Shown one piece after another: positions 8,383-17,025 of a stretch of 64,000 bases of DNA. The stretch spans positions 186,001 to 250,000 of the forward strand of contig JAHHIJ010000004.1 of NCBI GenBank assembly GCA_019358985.1, given 5' to 3'. The stretch comes from Tolypothrix brevis GSE-NOS-MK-07-07A. Lineage in GTDB: Bacteria; Cyanobacteriota; Cyanobacteriia; Cyanobacteriales; Nostocaceae. A model generated the notes under the pieces. The model saw only the letters and a list, made by a program, of their open reading frames with translations, was not told the DNA's origin and made no database searches. The position numbers were made by a program, and so were the translations under genes. Position 1 is the stretch's first letter, and each line of letters begins with the position of its first letter.

Positions 8383-8718
8383 ATGAGTAATGATACGCGA
8401 TCGCGCAATCGTGCTTTTGTAATAGCTGGTTTAGGTATTGCTTTGCTAATTGCAATTTTTATTTCTCCCTTTGCTAGTAAAAATCCTGATGGCTTGGATC
8501 GAGTCTCCCAGGATCTCAAATTTGACAATAAAGCACATGAAGATCCACCAGCTAAAAAGCTACCCTTCTACGCTATTTTTGATGAATATGCCCTCAGAGG
8601 TGTACCCGAAGCTGTAGCTACTCCCATTGCTGGTTTAGTCGGAACTTTAGCCGTTTTTGGCTTAACTTGGGGAATTGGCAAACTAGTTGTACGTGGTTCA
8701 AGTTCATCTAAAGATTGA
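8383..8718 (+). CDS. PDGLE-domain (CbiN/NikN-like) transporter subunit
   Basis: The 111-residue protein has two membrane spans (about residues 10-28 and 82-100) around a periplasmic loop with NPDGLDRVSQDL, the PDGLE motif. Such proteins replace or accompany CbiN in cobalt/nickel ECF importers and help the CbiM component to function. Its place between cbiM (97 bp before) and cbiQ (43 bp after) supports this role. A GAGG-like sequence (AGAGGATTTTTTCATG) precedes the ATG. In other systems the domain is fused to CbiM; here it is separate. Confidence 0.85.
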   Translation: MSNDTRSRNRAFVIAGLGIALLIAIFISPFASKNPDGLDRVSQDLKFDNKAHEDPPAKKLPFYAIFDEYALRGVPEAVATPIAGLVGTLAVFGLTWGIGKLVVRGSSSSKD

Positions 8719-8761
8719 GTTTTTTGTCAAAATGCGTAAGTTCTAAATCCTAAATTATCAG

Positions 8762-9538
8762 ATGCTGCTACATATTGGGGCGATCGCTCTTGATGTTAAT
8801 AGTAAACAGATTACTCTCTGGCACAAACTCGCTCCCCGTACCCGAATACTATGTACATTGCTGCTTGTATTTGCAATTGCTCTCACACCAAATGGACATT
8901 GGTGGACTTGGGCAATTTATGCCTTGGCTGTGGCAAGCATTTTATTACTCAGTAAAGTCACCTTCAGCGTGCTACTAAAACGTTTAGCGGTTGAGTTGGG
9001 TTTTGTCGGTGTCGTGCTTTTGGGTACTTTGTTCCGAGGTGGTGGTACAGTGCTTTGGGCTTGGGGTCCGTTGCAAATTACTACAGTCGGGCTAACTGTG
9101 TTAGGTAGTGTCACTACTAAGGCTCTGCTATCTTTACTGATGTTGAATTTGCTAACTTTAACAACTTCAGTATCGGCATTACTTAATGCTTTAATCGAAC
9201 TGCGAACCCCACCTTTGTTAGTCGCAATTTTGGCTTCAATGTATCGCTATATTGCTGTATTGATCGGTGAGTTTAACATCATGCGACGAGCCGCAGCATC
9301 GCGCAACTTGATGAACAGTAATCAAAGTATTCGGTTGGTATTTGGTAATATGATTGGAGCGCTGTTTATCCGCACTTATGACCGAGGAAATCGCGTTCAT
9401 CAAGCGATGCTGTCGCGGGGTTATCAAGGAGTAATGCCCATAGAAAAGTTACCAAAAGCAGGGCTAAATGATGCGATCGCTTTAACTTTAACGCTCATTG
9501 TAGCGCTACTTGGACAAGCCGTTTATTTGATTTTGTAA
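8762..9538 (+). CDS. cbiQ: CbiQ-type transmembrane (T) component of ECF transporter
   Basis: CbiQ is the scaffold membrane subunit that couples the ATPases to the metal-binding subunit. The 258-residue protein has about five or six membrane spans and, in the cytoplasmic region, the coupling motif RAAASRN (about residue 178) and a second one near AMLSRGY, both typical of T components that contact the ATPase. The start ATG at 8762 follows a 43-bp gap after the PDGLE gene. A tandem-repeat and palindrome-filled gap separates it from cbiO, yet the four genes are collinear and probably co-transcribed. Confidence 0.88.
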   Translation: MLLHIGAIALDVNSKQITLWHKLAPRTRILCTLLLVFAIALTPNGHWWTWAIYALAVASILLLSKVTFSVLLKRLAVELGFVGVVLLGTLFRGGGTVLWAWGPLQITTVGLTVLGSVTTKALLSLLMLNLLTLTTSVSALLNALIELRTPPLLVAILASMYRYIAVLIGEFNIMRRAAASRNLMNSNQSIRLVFGNMIGALFIRTYDRGNRVHQAMLSRGYQGVMPIEKLPKAGLNDAIALTLTLIVALLGQAVYLIL

Positions 9539-9545
9539 TTTGTTC

Positions 9546-9656
9546 GGGGATAGTTGTTAGTTGTTGGTTGATAGTTGTTAAAAAAACTCCTAACTCCTAA
9601 CTCCGCTCCTCTAGTACAGACGTTCCGCCGGAACGTCTCTACGACTCCTAACTCTA
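9546..9656. repeat. Heptamer repeats and GTTCCGCCGGAAC palindrome between cbiQ and cbiO
   Basis: TTAGTTGTTGGTTGATAG-type sequence, then tandem CTCCTAA heptamers, then the palindrome AGACGTTCCGCCGGAACGTC (9618-9638) followed by CTCTACGACTCCTAACTC. The same palindrome core occurs at 44847-44885, and CTACGACTCCTAA also occurs in the repeat inside lysA. Confidence 0.8.
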
Positions 9657-9683
9657 TCCACTAACTAATATCAAATTATATTA

Positions 9684-10484
9684 ATGCATCATAATCCGAT
9701 AAGAATCAAAAATCTTAGCTATACCTACCCTGATGGAACTCAGGCTTTAAAAAAAATTAATCTATCTATCGAAGCTGGGGAGAAGGTAGCATTAATTGGA
9801 GCGAATGGTTCAGGAAAATCTACCTTGCAGTTTCACTTAAATGGAATTACTTTACCTCAAGAAGGAGAGGTAATTATTGGGGAATGGTTAGTAGAACCTA
9901 AGAATTTGCGAGAAATTCGGAACTTTGTGGGATTAGTTTTTCAAAATCCAGATAATCAGCTATTTATGCCCACAGTATGGGAAGATGTTGCTTTTGGTCC
10001 GATGAATTTGGGTTTGCGAGACGAAGAACTTAAAAAGCGGGTTCTTCAAGCTATGGCTGCGGTTGATATCGATCCCGAATGGTTTGGGCAACGGAATACT
10101 GATAATTTGTCTGGAGGGGAAAAAAAACGGATTGCGATCGCAGGGGTTTTAGCGATGAATCCGCAGGTTTTGGTATTGGATGAACCTTCTGCTCAATTAG
10201 ATCCGCGATCGCGTCGTCAGTTAATTGATTTGTTACAAACTTTGCCTTTTACTCAACTAATTGCTACCCACGATTTAGATTTAGCTTTGGAACTTTGTTC
10301 CCGCACTGTTGTATTGAGTCAAGGGCAGATTGTTTTCGATGGTCAGACTGAGCAGGTAATGAACGATTCTGAATTTTTGCAGGCTCACGCTTTAGAACCT
10401 CCACTCTGCTACAGTCGTCCTTATTGTTTAATTAAAGATGCACCCATCAAAGTTAGGTTTCATAGTACAGCAAATTTCAGGTAG
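9684..10484 (+). CDS. cbiO: CbiO-type ATPase of cobalt/nickel ECF transporter
   Basis: A canonical ABC ATPase of 266 residues: Walker A GANGSGKST (about residue 38), Q-loop FQNPDNQLF, signature LSGGEKKR, Walker B VLVLDEPSAQLD, and the switch His in THDLDLAL. It energises metal uptake together with cbiM/cbiQ upstream. The last six codons (STANFR) and the stop lie in the left end of a miniature repeat element that starts at 10466, so the natural C-terminus may have been replaced. Confidence 0.92.
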   Translation: MHHNPIRIKNLSYTYPDGTQALKKINLSIEAGEKVALIGANGSGKSTLQFHLNGITLPQEGEVIIGEWLVEPKNLREIRNFVGLVFQNPDNQLFMPTVWEDVAFGPMNLGLRDEELKKRVLQAMAAVDIDPEWFGQRNTDNLSGGEKKRIAIAGVLAMNPQVLVLDEPSAQLDPRSRRQLIDLLQTLPFTQLIATHDLDLALELCSRTVVLSQGQIVFDGQTEQVMNDSEFLQAHALEPPLCYSRPYCLIKDAPIKVRFHSTANFR

Positions 10485-10610
10485 ATGAGGTACATACGTA
10501 AAACCCTTGATTAGACGTAGCAATGCTACGTGTCTATAAACCCAAAACCCTTGATTAGACGTAGCATTGCTACGTCTCTACATGTATTTCATAACAACGC
10601 AATCTGCTAT
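10466..10610. mobile_element. Miniature inverted-repeat element (family M2) overlapping the cbiO stop
   Basis: The left end TACAGCAAATTTCAGGT and right end ACAACGCAATCTGCTATC match the ends of the element at 30572-30678, and both copies have AAAACCCTT before and CTCTAC(A/G)TGTATTT after the central palindrome. This copy contains two TAGCA palindromes (10513 and 10557), each preceded by AAAACCCTTGATT, whereas the other has one. No coding capacity. The terminal inverted repeat is imperfect (8 of 11). Confidence 0.65.
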
Positions 10611-10637
10611 CTATAGTTTTATAGACAAATATCTCCC

Positions 10638-11471
10638 CTAAGACAAATGTACCTTAGCCGGCTTTAAAGACGAAAAATCACAGATTGAGTTAAACGGACA
10701 AAATCGACAGTGATATCCGGGATTTGGCGGAAAAACTTTACTAAAACCATTATTCATTTGTTGATATCTTTGTAAATCTCGTTGATGCTTTTGAGCAATG
10801 CTAGCTAACTCCAATTCTAAAGATTCTAATTCCCCTTTTGTAATGCTAATTAAATCAGATTTTTTACTAAACTCTAAATTATAAAATGAAGCAACTGCCT
10901 GATACTTAGGATAAAGATAACGAGCAGCTAACAAATAAACTAATGCCTGTCTTTTATCAAAAGCAGATTTACCAGTTTTAAAATCTAAAATATGTAAAGT
11001 GTCAGAAGAATCTGAAAAAACACAGTCCATCGTCGCATATAAGCGGAAGGAATAATTTTCCTGTTCAATCAAAATAGGTTTGGGGAAACCTTCATCACCA
11101 CGAGTTAATTGAATGATGCGCTTACCCGAAAGTAATGGTTCTTCATGATATTTCTTTAAAATTTGCAATACCCGCTGCTGAACTTCGTCACTTGAGTAAT
11201 TTAATTTCAGTAGCTGTGCAACTTTTTCTACACCGTCTGAAGAGTTCAACAAGTGTCGATTGTGATGAAACTCATAAACGCCTTTTTGGGCAAGTAACCC
11301 AATGCGCTGAGGTGCGGTGGCTGTTTTTAATAGTGCTTTCACTAGTGGATCGTGTTGACGTGCTTTGACAAACCCCCGTCTCATCTGGCAATGCCAGCGT
11401 TCTTGCCCAGAAGCTGGGGCAATTAAAGACCAAAGGTGATAACTAGCAAAAGGTTGATCGGGGGTTGACAT
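10638..11471 (-). CDS. Fe-S cluster PD-(D/E)XK nuclease (Cas4/RecB-like)
   Basis: The 277-residue protein has the nuclease core pattern of the RecB/Cas4 superfamily: an acidic residue in ATMDCVF, then LHILDFKTGK (the D-x-K motif), then QALVYLLAARY, which matches the conserved Q-x3-Y motif. A Cys at residue 28 (RWHCQMRR) and the C-terminal CRFCPFNSICDF (C-x2-C-x5-C) give the four ligands of a 4Fe-4S cluster as in Cas4 and AddB. A role as a stand-alone DNA repair or processing exonuclease is inferred. No cas genes or repeats are nearby, so a CRISPR role is not supported. Its start faces the start of the phosphohexomutase gene. Confidence 0.75.
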   Translation of the reverse strand: MSTPDQPFASYHLWSLIAPASGQERWHCQMRRGFVKARQHDPLVKALLKTATAPQRIGLLAQKGVYEFHHNRHLLNSSDGVEKVAQLLKLNYSSDEVQQRVLQILKKYHEEPLLSGKRIIQLTRGDEGFPKPILIEQENYSFRLYATMDCVFSDSSDTLHILDFKTGKSAFDKRQALVYLLAARYLYPKYQAVASFYNLEFSKKSDLISITKGELESLELELASIAQKHQRDLQRYQQMNNGFSKVFPPNPGYHCRFCPFNSICDFSSLKPAKVHLS

Positions 11472-11620
11472 TGCTCAGAAAGAGTGAGAGAAAATACGGT
11501 GGGGAGAAGTACGATCGCACAAAACCGCAATTCATAATTTCGGATTTATAGTTGCAGCTACACACGCTTTGCGGGAAGCTTCATATAGTATTCACGATGG
11601 ACTCTTAGGAAGTAGCAAAA

Positions 11621-13051
11621 ATGAGCGCAAGTAGCAATTCTGGTAAAATCAAGTTTGGTACTGACGGATGGCGAGGAATTATCGCCGATGACTTTACTTT
11701 CGCAAATGTGCGGAAAGTAACAAGAGCGATCGCTAGTTACCTGGAAACAGCTTATACAAAAGACCGACCAGTTCTCATAGCCTACGATACTCGATTTTTA
11801 GCTGATCAGTTTGCCCAGACAGCAGCCCAAGTATTAGCAGATTTGGGTTGGACTGTAAAAATTACTGACAGGGATTGTCCCACACCAGTAATTGCTTACA
11901 ATGCCCGTCACTTAAATTCAGCAGGGGCATTGATGTTTACTGCTAGTCATAATCCCGCACCCTATTGTGGGATTAAATACATCCCTGACTATGCTGGTCC
12001 TGCCACTCCAGAGATTACTGATACTATTGTGGCAAACATTGAAGGAGCATCGGATGAATTGCCCAAAACCAATTCAACTGATAAAATTTCTACCTTCGAC
12101 CCGAAACCTGAGTACATGAAGTTTATCTACACTTTATTGGATGTAGAAAAAATCAAGAGCGCTCAGTTAAATGTCAAGTATGATGCTTTATATTCTACTT
12201 CTCGCGGCTATTTAGATGAAGTTTTGCAACATTGTGGTTGTGAGTTAGAAAGTTTTCACACCTACCGCGATGTTCTTTTTGGTGGCGGAATGCCAGAACC
12301 CAAAGGCGAACAACTGGTAGAGTTAGTAGAAGCAGTACGCAGCGGGAAAGCAGATTTAGGTTTGGCAACGGATGGAGATAGCGATCGCTTTGGCATTGTC
12401 GATGAACTAGGCAACGTCCTCACACCCAATAACGTGTTACTACTGCTAGCACGCCATTTAATCAAGAATAAAGGCAAAAAAGGTGCCATAGTTCGCACGG
12501 TAGCCACAACCCACCTTTTAGACAATCTCGCAGCTAAATATGGGGTGGAACTTTATGAGACACCAGTCGGGTTTAAATACATCGGCGAAAAAATGCGCGA
12601 AACCACCGTTTTGATTGGTGGAGAAGAATCCGGTGGTTTAAGCATCATCGGACATATCCCCGAAAAAGACGGCGTATTAGCCGATATGCTAGTGGCAGAA
12701 GCGATCGCCTACGAAGGCAAACCGCTAAGTCAAATGGTAGCTGAAGCGATCGCTGAAGCAAATGGTCCACTGAGCAACCAACGTCTTGATTTGCACCTCG
12801 AAGATGCCCATAAAGCCGCTGTCATCGACTTTTTTAGCAAAACCCCCCCCGCAGAAGTTGCAGGCATTAAAGTCAAAGAAATAGGGCGCAAAGACGGCAT
12901 TAAACTTTACCTAGAAGAAGGTAGCTGGGTGCTGCTACGTCCTTCTGGTACAGAACCCCTGATGCGCGTTTATCTAGAAACCAACTCCCCAGAAAAGCTA
13001 GCCAAAATCGCGGAAGAAATGGAGAGCGTAATTGCTAAACTAGAGCCGTAA
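11621..13051 (+). CDS. Alpha-D-phosphohexomutase (phosphoglucomutase/phosphomannomutase family)
   Basis: All four family landmarks are present in a 476-residue protein: catalytic phosphoserine loop TASHNP (Ser109), Mg-binding DGDSDR (about 254-259), sugar-specificity loop GGEESGG, and the C-terminal phosphate loop RPSGTEPLMRVY. It interconverts 1- and 6-phosphates of glucose, mannose or glucosamine in glycogen, cell-wall or polysaccharide synthesis; which substrate cannot be told. The N-terminus KFGTDGWRG is typical of the cyanobacterial members. The ATG at 11621 is preceded by TTAGGAAGTAGCAAAA, a moderate ribosome-binding site. Confidence 0.92.
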   Translation: MSASSNSGKIKFGTDGWRGIIADDFTFANVRKVTRAIASYLETAYTKDRPVLIAYDTRFLADQFAQTAAQVLADLGWTVKITDRDCPTPVIAYNARHLNSAGALMFTASHNPAPYCGIKYIPDYAGPATPEITDTIVANIEGASDELPKTNSTDKISTFDPKPEYMKFIYTLLDVEKIKSAQLNVKYDALYSTSRGYLDEVLQHCGCELESFHTYRDVLFGGGMPEPKGEQLVELVEAVRSGKADLGLATDGDSDRFGIVDELGNVLTPNNVLLLLARHLIKNKGKKGAIVRTVATTHLLDNLAAKYGVELYETPVGFKYIGEKMRETTVLIGGEESGGLSIIGHIPEKDGVLADMLVAEAIAYEGKPLSQMVAEAIAEANGPLSNQRLDLHLEDAHKAAVIDFFSKTPPAEVAGIKVKEIGRKDGIKLYLEEGSWVLLRPSGTEPLMRVYLETNSPEKLAKIAEEMESVIAKLEP

Positions 13052-13059
13052 GAGTTAGT

Positions 13060-13208
13060 TGTTAGTGGTTGGTTGATAGTTGTTGGTGGTGAGGTAGCGC
13101 GGTCATGTTCGTTACCCCCATTTCCTCGACTGCCTCTCCCATTAGATTGGTTGTTGAAAAGTTCTACCAACCACCAACCACTAACCACTAACCACTAACC
13201 ACGAACCA
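13060..13208. repeat. Inverted pair of heptamer tandem repeats
   Basis: TTAGTGGTTGGTTGATAG on the left and CCACCAACCACTAACCACTA on the right are tandem ~7-bp units that are reverse complements of each other, so the region can form a long imperfect hairpin. The centre holds GGTAGCGCGGTCATG and CGACTGCC, words that I recognise from dispersed repeats of Nostoc relatives. It ends directly before the lapA-like start. Confidence 0.75.
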
Positions 13209-13215
13209 ACAAGAA

Positions 13216-13488
13216 GTGAAAACTCTAGGTAATCTGCTGATATCGTTAGTTGTAGGTATTTGGATAGTGGCGATCGCTATTATTTCAGTCCAAAATGCCA
13301 CACCAGTATCTTTAAAATTCTTTACTTTCCAGTCAATTCAAATTCCAATCGGTTTAGTCTTGGCTTTCAGTGCTGGTGTCGGTATAATTGGCATTGCACT
13401 GTTACAGCCTTTGTGGGGTCTTTCTACTCCACAGCGTAATTATACCCAAGACGATGCTGAGTTTTTTGTAGACGACGAAGATTTTTGA
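13216..13488 (+). CDS. LapA-domain (DUF1049) small membrane protein
   Basis: A 90-residue protein with two membrane spans (about residues 5-23 and 41-63) and the family sequence VQNATPVSLKFF in between, followed by a strongly acidic C-terminus. LapA/DUF1049 proteins are associated in Escherichia coli with lipopolysaccharide assembly; the cyanobacterial role is unknown. The start is a GTG at 13216 with AAGAA upstream (weak). It lies immediately behind a heptamer repeat tract. Confidence 0.8.
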   Translation: MKTLGNLLISLVVGIWIVAIAIISVQNATPVSLKFFTFQSIQIPIGLVLAFSAGVGIIGIALLQPLWGLSTPQRNYTQDDAEFFVDDEDF

Positions 13489-13617
13489 TTATGCATTTTT
13501 TTTACAAGCAAGTTTAATATAAAGATAAGATTAATGTGTTTTAAAATACTTTTTATATTTAAATCGCCTTGTTAGGATATGCGAGTATATGAAAATACAA
13601 CTATCTAAACATCGAAT

Positions 13618-14271
13618 ATGCCAGAAATAAACTTTTTAATCAGCCCAAAAGCAATTCTGGAAACTCTCAGAAACCCAAAAATGGTTAGCAGGGGTTTTGA
13701 TGTAATAAAAAATACAATATTTGGCAAGGAAACACCTATAGACAATAATGACAGATATGTATTGGAAAAAATAATTATTCCGTATTTTGTTGAGAAAGAA
13801 GAATTTACGAAAATCCTATTTGTGGGATGTGGTTCTTATACAAAACATTATGAAAAATGGTTTAAAGATAAACAAGAGTATTGGACTATTGATATAAATC
13901 CATTAAAAAAAATATACGGAGCCAAAAAGCACATTGTTGATTCTTCGAGTAATTTAAGCTCTTACTTCCAAGACAATCATTTCGATTTAATCATCTGCAA
14001 TGGTGTATTTGGGTATGGATTGAATGACAAAGAAGACGTTGAAAAAGCATACGGTGGATGCTATCAATGTTTACGTGATGGTGGTGTCTTAATTATAGGG
14101 TGGGATGATTTCCCAGCATCAAAACCCTTTGAACTGGACACTTGTGAAAGTATAAATCGATTTAAGCCATATGTTTTTCCCCCACAATCAACTTCACAAA
14201 TATCAACTGCACAAATGTTGAATTTGACAGACCCACAGGAAAAACACATCTACAATTTTTATATTAAGTAA
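13618..14271 (+). CDS. Class I SAM-dependent methyltransferase-like protein
   Basis: The 217-residue protein has the Rossmann-type motif I as ILFVGCGSYTKHY, an acidic end of strand 2 in YWTIDINP, and motif IV-like FDLIICNGVFGYGLN followed by CLRDGGVLIIGWDD. These match the general methyltransferase fold; the substrate is not predictable. The gene and the 130 bp before it are noticeably more A+T-rich than the neighbours and contain no HIP1 octamer, which suggests later acquisition. A GC-rich hairpin follows (14307-14349). Confidence 0.7.
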   Translation: MPEINFLISPKAILETLRNPKMVSRGFDVIKNTIFGKETPIDNNDRYVLEKIIIPYFVEKEEFTKILFVGCGSYTKHYEKWFKDKQEYWTIDINPLKKIYGAKKHIVDSSSNLSSYFQDNHFDLIICNGVFGYGLNDKEDVEKAYGGCYQCLRDGGVLIIGWDDFPASKPFELDTCESINRFKPYVFPPQSTSQISTAQMLNLTDPQEKHIYNFYIK

Positions 14272-14306
14272 GCACTTTGAGTGTTTTACTTTAGTTACCG
14301 GAGAAA

Positions 14307-14349
14307 GGCAGAGGGCAGGAGATTTTAGGAAATAATTCTTCCCTCTGCC
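14307..14349. terminator. Hairpin GGCAGAGGG...CCCTCTGCC between convergent genes
   Basis: A 9-bp perfect stem (14307-14315 with 14341-14349) with a 25-base loop lies between the ends of the methyltransferase and FG-GAP genes. No long T run follows, so termination is only plausible. Confidence 0.4.
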
Positions 14350-14391
14350 AAAAGGTTTATCTAGAGCGAATACCATCACGACCAAATTATA

Positions 14392-15570
14392 TTAAGAATA
14401 CCACTCTAAAGGAACTTGGTCTAGATTGGTGGGAGTAGCGATGGTATCATTTATTTGCCAAATTGTATTATCGCCGGTTTGAGTATTGCGCCAGAAGATG
14501 TCAGTCTTGCCATCGCCGTTAAAATCGCCAATACTAGGACTCCAAGCTGGGTCAAGTTTGGGCATAAAAGCAGAAGTATCAATGTTTGTACCATTCATCA
14601 GCCAAGAAGTGTTTTCTCCTGTTACGGAATTGCGCCAAAAAATGTCAGTCTTGCCATCGCCGTTAAAATCGCCAATACTAGAACTCCAGTTAGCATCAAG
14701 TGTTGTTAGAGTACCTTCATTAATGAGGATGCCATTCATCGTCCAAACTTTGTTTTCTCCAGTTTGAGCATTGCGCCAGAGAATGTCAGTATTAGAATCC
14801 CCGTTAAAATCTCCAAGGGTATAATTCCAGGATGGGTCGAGTTGGGATAGAGAATACTCACTTTCTTTCGTACCATCCATAAACCAAACTTTGTTTTCAC
14901 CAGTTAGATTATTACGCCAAAAGACATCGGTTTTGCCATCGCCATTAAAATCTACAATACTACGAGTCCAGTTAGCATCAGATGTTGGTAGAAAAGCCGC
15001 AGTAGTAACTGTTGTACCATCCATTATCCAAGCAGCATTTTCACCAGTTTGAGCATTCCGCCACAATATATCAGTTTTGCCATCTGCATTGAAATCGCCA
15101 ATGTCGCTATTCCAAGATGGGTCAACTTGCAACACAGAAGTATTAGAGGCAATTTTTGTGCCATCCATTAACCAAATAACATTGTCACCACTTTGACTAT
15201 TACGCCATAAAATATCACTCTTCCCATCGGCGTTGAAATCAGCAATCTTGTAATTCCAGGCTGCGTCAACTTGATCCAAATTACCATTTTCGGCAACTCT
15301 TGTGCCATCCATCAGCCAAATTGAGGTTTCACCAGTTTGAGAGTTGCGCCAAAATTTATCTGTCTTACCATCACCGTTGAAATCGGCAAGAATTGCCGGA
15401 CTGTTGAAAATTGAATTCGGATTTTCTGCTGCTTGTACCGAATCTGAGGATTTACCCAAACCTAAATAATTAGTATTTAAATTAAGGTTATCTCCCAAAT
15501 CTTTTATCGATTGTAATGGATTTAATACAGTATCTGTAAGATCAATTGAATTGGTTTTAGATTCAAACAT
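14392..15570 (-). CDS. FG-GAP/VCBS-type repeat protein, predicted seven-bladed propeller (copy 1)
   Basis: After about 60 unremarkable residues the protein consists of seven ~48-residue repeats, each with a calcium-binding loop of the D-x-N-x-D-G-x-x-D form (DFNGDGKTD), then (I/V)(F/L)WRN, TGEN, (V/T)W(L/F)MDGT and a Trp near the end. Seven units of this size suggest a seven-bladed beta-propeller, as in integrin-like FG-GAP domains. No signal peptide or transmembrane span is visible, so its location is unknown; secretion by a type I system is possible but not shown. A paralogue with the same repeat order lies 294 bp upstream (15865-17025). Confidence 0.85.
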   Translation of the reverse strand: MFESKTNSIDLTDTVLNPLQSIKDLGDNLNLNTNYLGLGKSSDSVQAAENPNSIFNSPAILADFNGDGKTDKFWRNSQTGETSIWLMDGTRVAENGNLDQVDAAWNYKIADFNADGKSDILWRNSQSGDNVIWLMDGTKIASNTSVLQVDPSWNSDIGDFNADGKTDILWRNAQTGENAAWIMDGTTVTTAAFLPTSDANWTRSIVDFNGDGKTDVFWRNNLTGENKVWFMDGTKESEYSLSQLDPSWNYTLGDFNGDSNTDILWRNAQTGENKVWTMNGILINEGTLTTLDANWSSSIGDFNGDGKTDIFWRNSVTGENTSWLMNGTNIDTSAFMPKLDPAWSPSIGDFNGDGKTDIFWRNTQTGDNTIWQINDTIATPTNLDQVPLEWYS

Positions 15571-15739
15571 CGATTTTCTTTTTCACTAATTCTCATAACT
15601 ATTTTTAACTGTTTATTTTTGAAGTTTCTGTTAGTTTATGACATCCAATATTTTGATTTTGTTAAACTGTATGCCATTTTTAGATTTTTTATATGCTAAA
15701 AAAATATGACTTGTATATCCACATGGTTATACAAGTCAT

Positions 15740-15847
15740 ATTAGAAACCCCGACGATTAAAATCGCGGCTACACAAACAAAGTCCGCCTGCGCGGACTAA
15801 TTTGAAAAGAGGCTTAAATTAAGGACTTCAGTCCTTAATTTAAGCCT
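15740..15847. repeat. Dispersed palindromes between the two propeller genes
   Basis: Contains GACGATTAAAATCGCGGCTA, AAAGTCCGCCTGCGCGGACT and a near-perfect 38-bp palindrome at 15810-15847 (AGGCTTAAATTAAGGACT, two bases, then its complement). The long stem lies downstream of copy 2 (minus strand) and may end its transcript. Confidence 0.8.
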
Positions 15848-15864
15848 TAAAACCTTACTACGAA

Positions 15865-17025
15865 TTAGAAGGTATACCACTCAGGAGATAGTGAATCCGT
15901 AGGAGTTTCAGTTACATTCGTTCCATCCATCGTCCAAATGGTGTTGTCACCGGTTTGGTAATTGCGCCAGAACACGTCACTCTTGCCATCGCCGTTGTAA
16001 TCGCCAATGCTCGCTACTGAAGATGGATTAGATAGCCCTAGAACAGCTTCGCTGCTAACGGTGGTGCCATCCATCAACCAAACAGTGTTCTCACCGGTTT
16101 GCTTATTGTGCCACAAAACATCAGTCTTACCATCACCGTTGAAATCGCCAATACTAGATTGCCAGTTGGCATCAAGTGTTGTTAAAGCACCCTCATTAAC
16201 GAGGACGCCATTCATCGTCCAAACTTTATTTTCTCCGGTTTGAGTATTGCGCCACAAGATGTCAGTCTTCAAGTCACCGTTGAAATCGCCAAGACTAGCA
16301 GTCCAAGCTGCATCCTGGGATTGAAGATCAAACGGAGTAGCTTGATCTCCATCCATAAACCAAACTTTGTTTTCTCCGGTTGTCGCGTTACGGAAGAAGA
16401 TATCGCTCTTACCGTTGCCATCAAAATCAACAATGGTAGGAGTGAACGCTGGATCTGAGTTATCTAGAGCGGTAGAAGAGGTGACTGTTGAACCATCCAT
16501 CAGCAAAATGGTATTTTCACCACTTTGGGCATTATGCCACAAGATATCGGTTTTGCGATCGCCATTAAAATCGCCAATGCTAGCAGTTGACGCTGGGTCA
16601 ACCCTTTCTAAAGAAGCTGAACTAGCAACTGTTGTCCCATCTATTAGCGCTACAACATTTTCACCCGTACTCTTATTATGTAACAAAAAGTCGGTCTTAC
16701 CGTCACCATTGAAATCGGCAATGTTAAAAGTCCATGAGGATACGTCATAAGTCCCCAAAGAACCCTTTTCGGTAACTGTTGAACCATCCATCAGCCAAAT
16801 TTGAGTCTCACCGGTGGCACTATTAACCCAAACTTTATCCGCTTTACCATCACCGTTGAAATCAGGAACAATCGCTGCACTGGTTAAGTAAGGATTAGGG
16901 TTGGGGTTTGCTGTCGCTAACGGTGATTCTGAGGCGTTTGACTGGTAAGAAGGAGTATTTAAACCATCTTTGGTGAAAGTATTTGAAGTTATGTCTGTTG
17001 TTAATGGACTAGAGTAATCAGGCAT
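15865..17025 (-). CDS. FG-GAP/VCBS-type repeat protein, predicted seven-bladed propeller (copy 2)
   Basis: Paralogue of the gene at 14392-15570: again a ~55-residue N-terminal part and seven repeats of about 48 residues with D-x-(N/D)-x-(D/N)-x-x-x-D loops (DFNGDGKTD, DYNGDGKSD). Corresponding repeats are the most alike: the fifth repeat of both has NKVWTMNG(I/V)L(I/V)NEG followed by TTLDANW. The whole gene was therefore duplicated after the seven repeats had formed. The N-terminus is Ser/Thr/Asn-rich and lacks a clear signal peptide. Predicted calcium-binding; function unknown. Confidence 0.85.
   Translation of the reverse strand: MPDYSSPLTTDITSNTFTKDGLNTPSYQSNASESPLATANPNPNPYLTSAAIVPDFNGDGKADKVWVNSATGETQIWLMDGSTVTEKGSLGTYDVSSWTFNIADFNGDGKTDFLLHNKSTGENVVALIDGTTVASSASLERVDPASTASIGDFNGDRKTDILWHNAQSGENTILLMDGSTVTSSTALDNSDPAFTPTIVDFDGNGKSDIFFRNATTGENKVWFMDGDQATPFDLQSQDAAWTASLGDFNGDLKTDILWRNTQTGENKVWTMNGVLVNEGALTTLDANWQSSIGDFNGDGKTDVLWHNKQTGENTVWLMDGTTVSSEAVLGLSNPSSVASIGDYNGDGKSDVFWRNYQTGDNTIWTMDGTNVTETPTDSLSPEWYTF

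Noticed and set aside
14455-14767. Plus-strand frames opposite the propeller genes
   Set aside because: They mirror the calcium-loop repeats of the minus-strand genes; the latter have regular domain structure and sensible composition.
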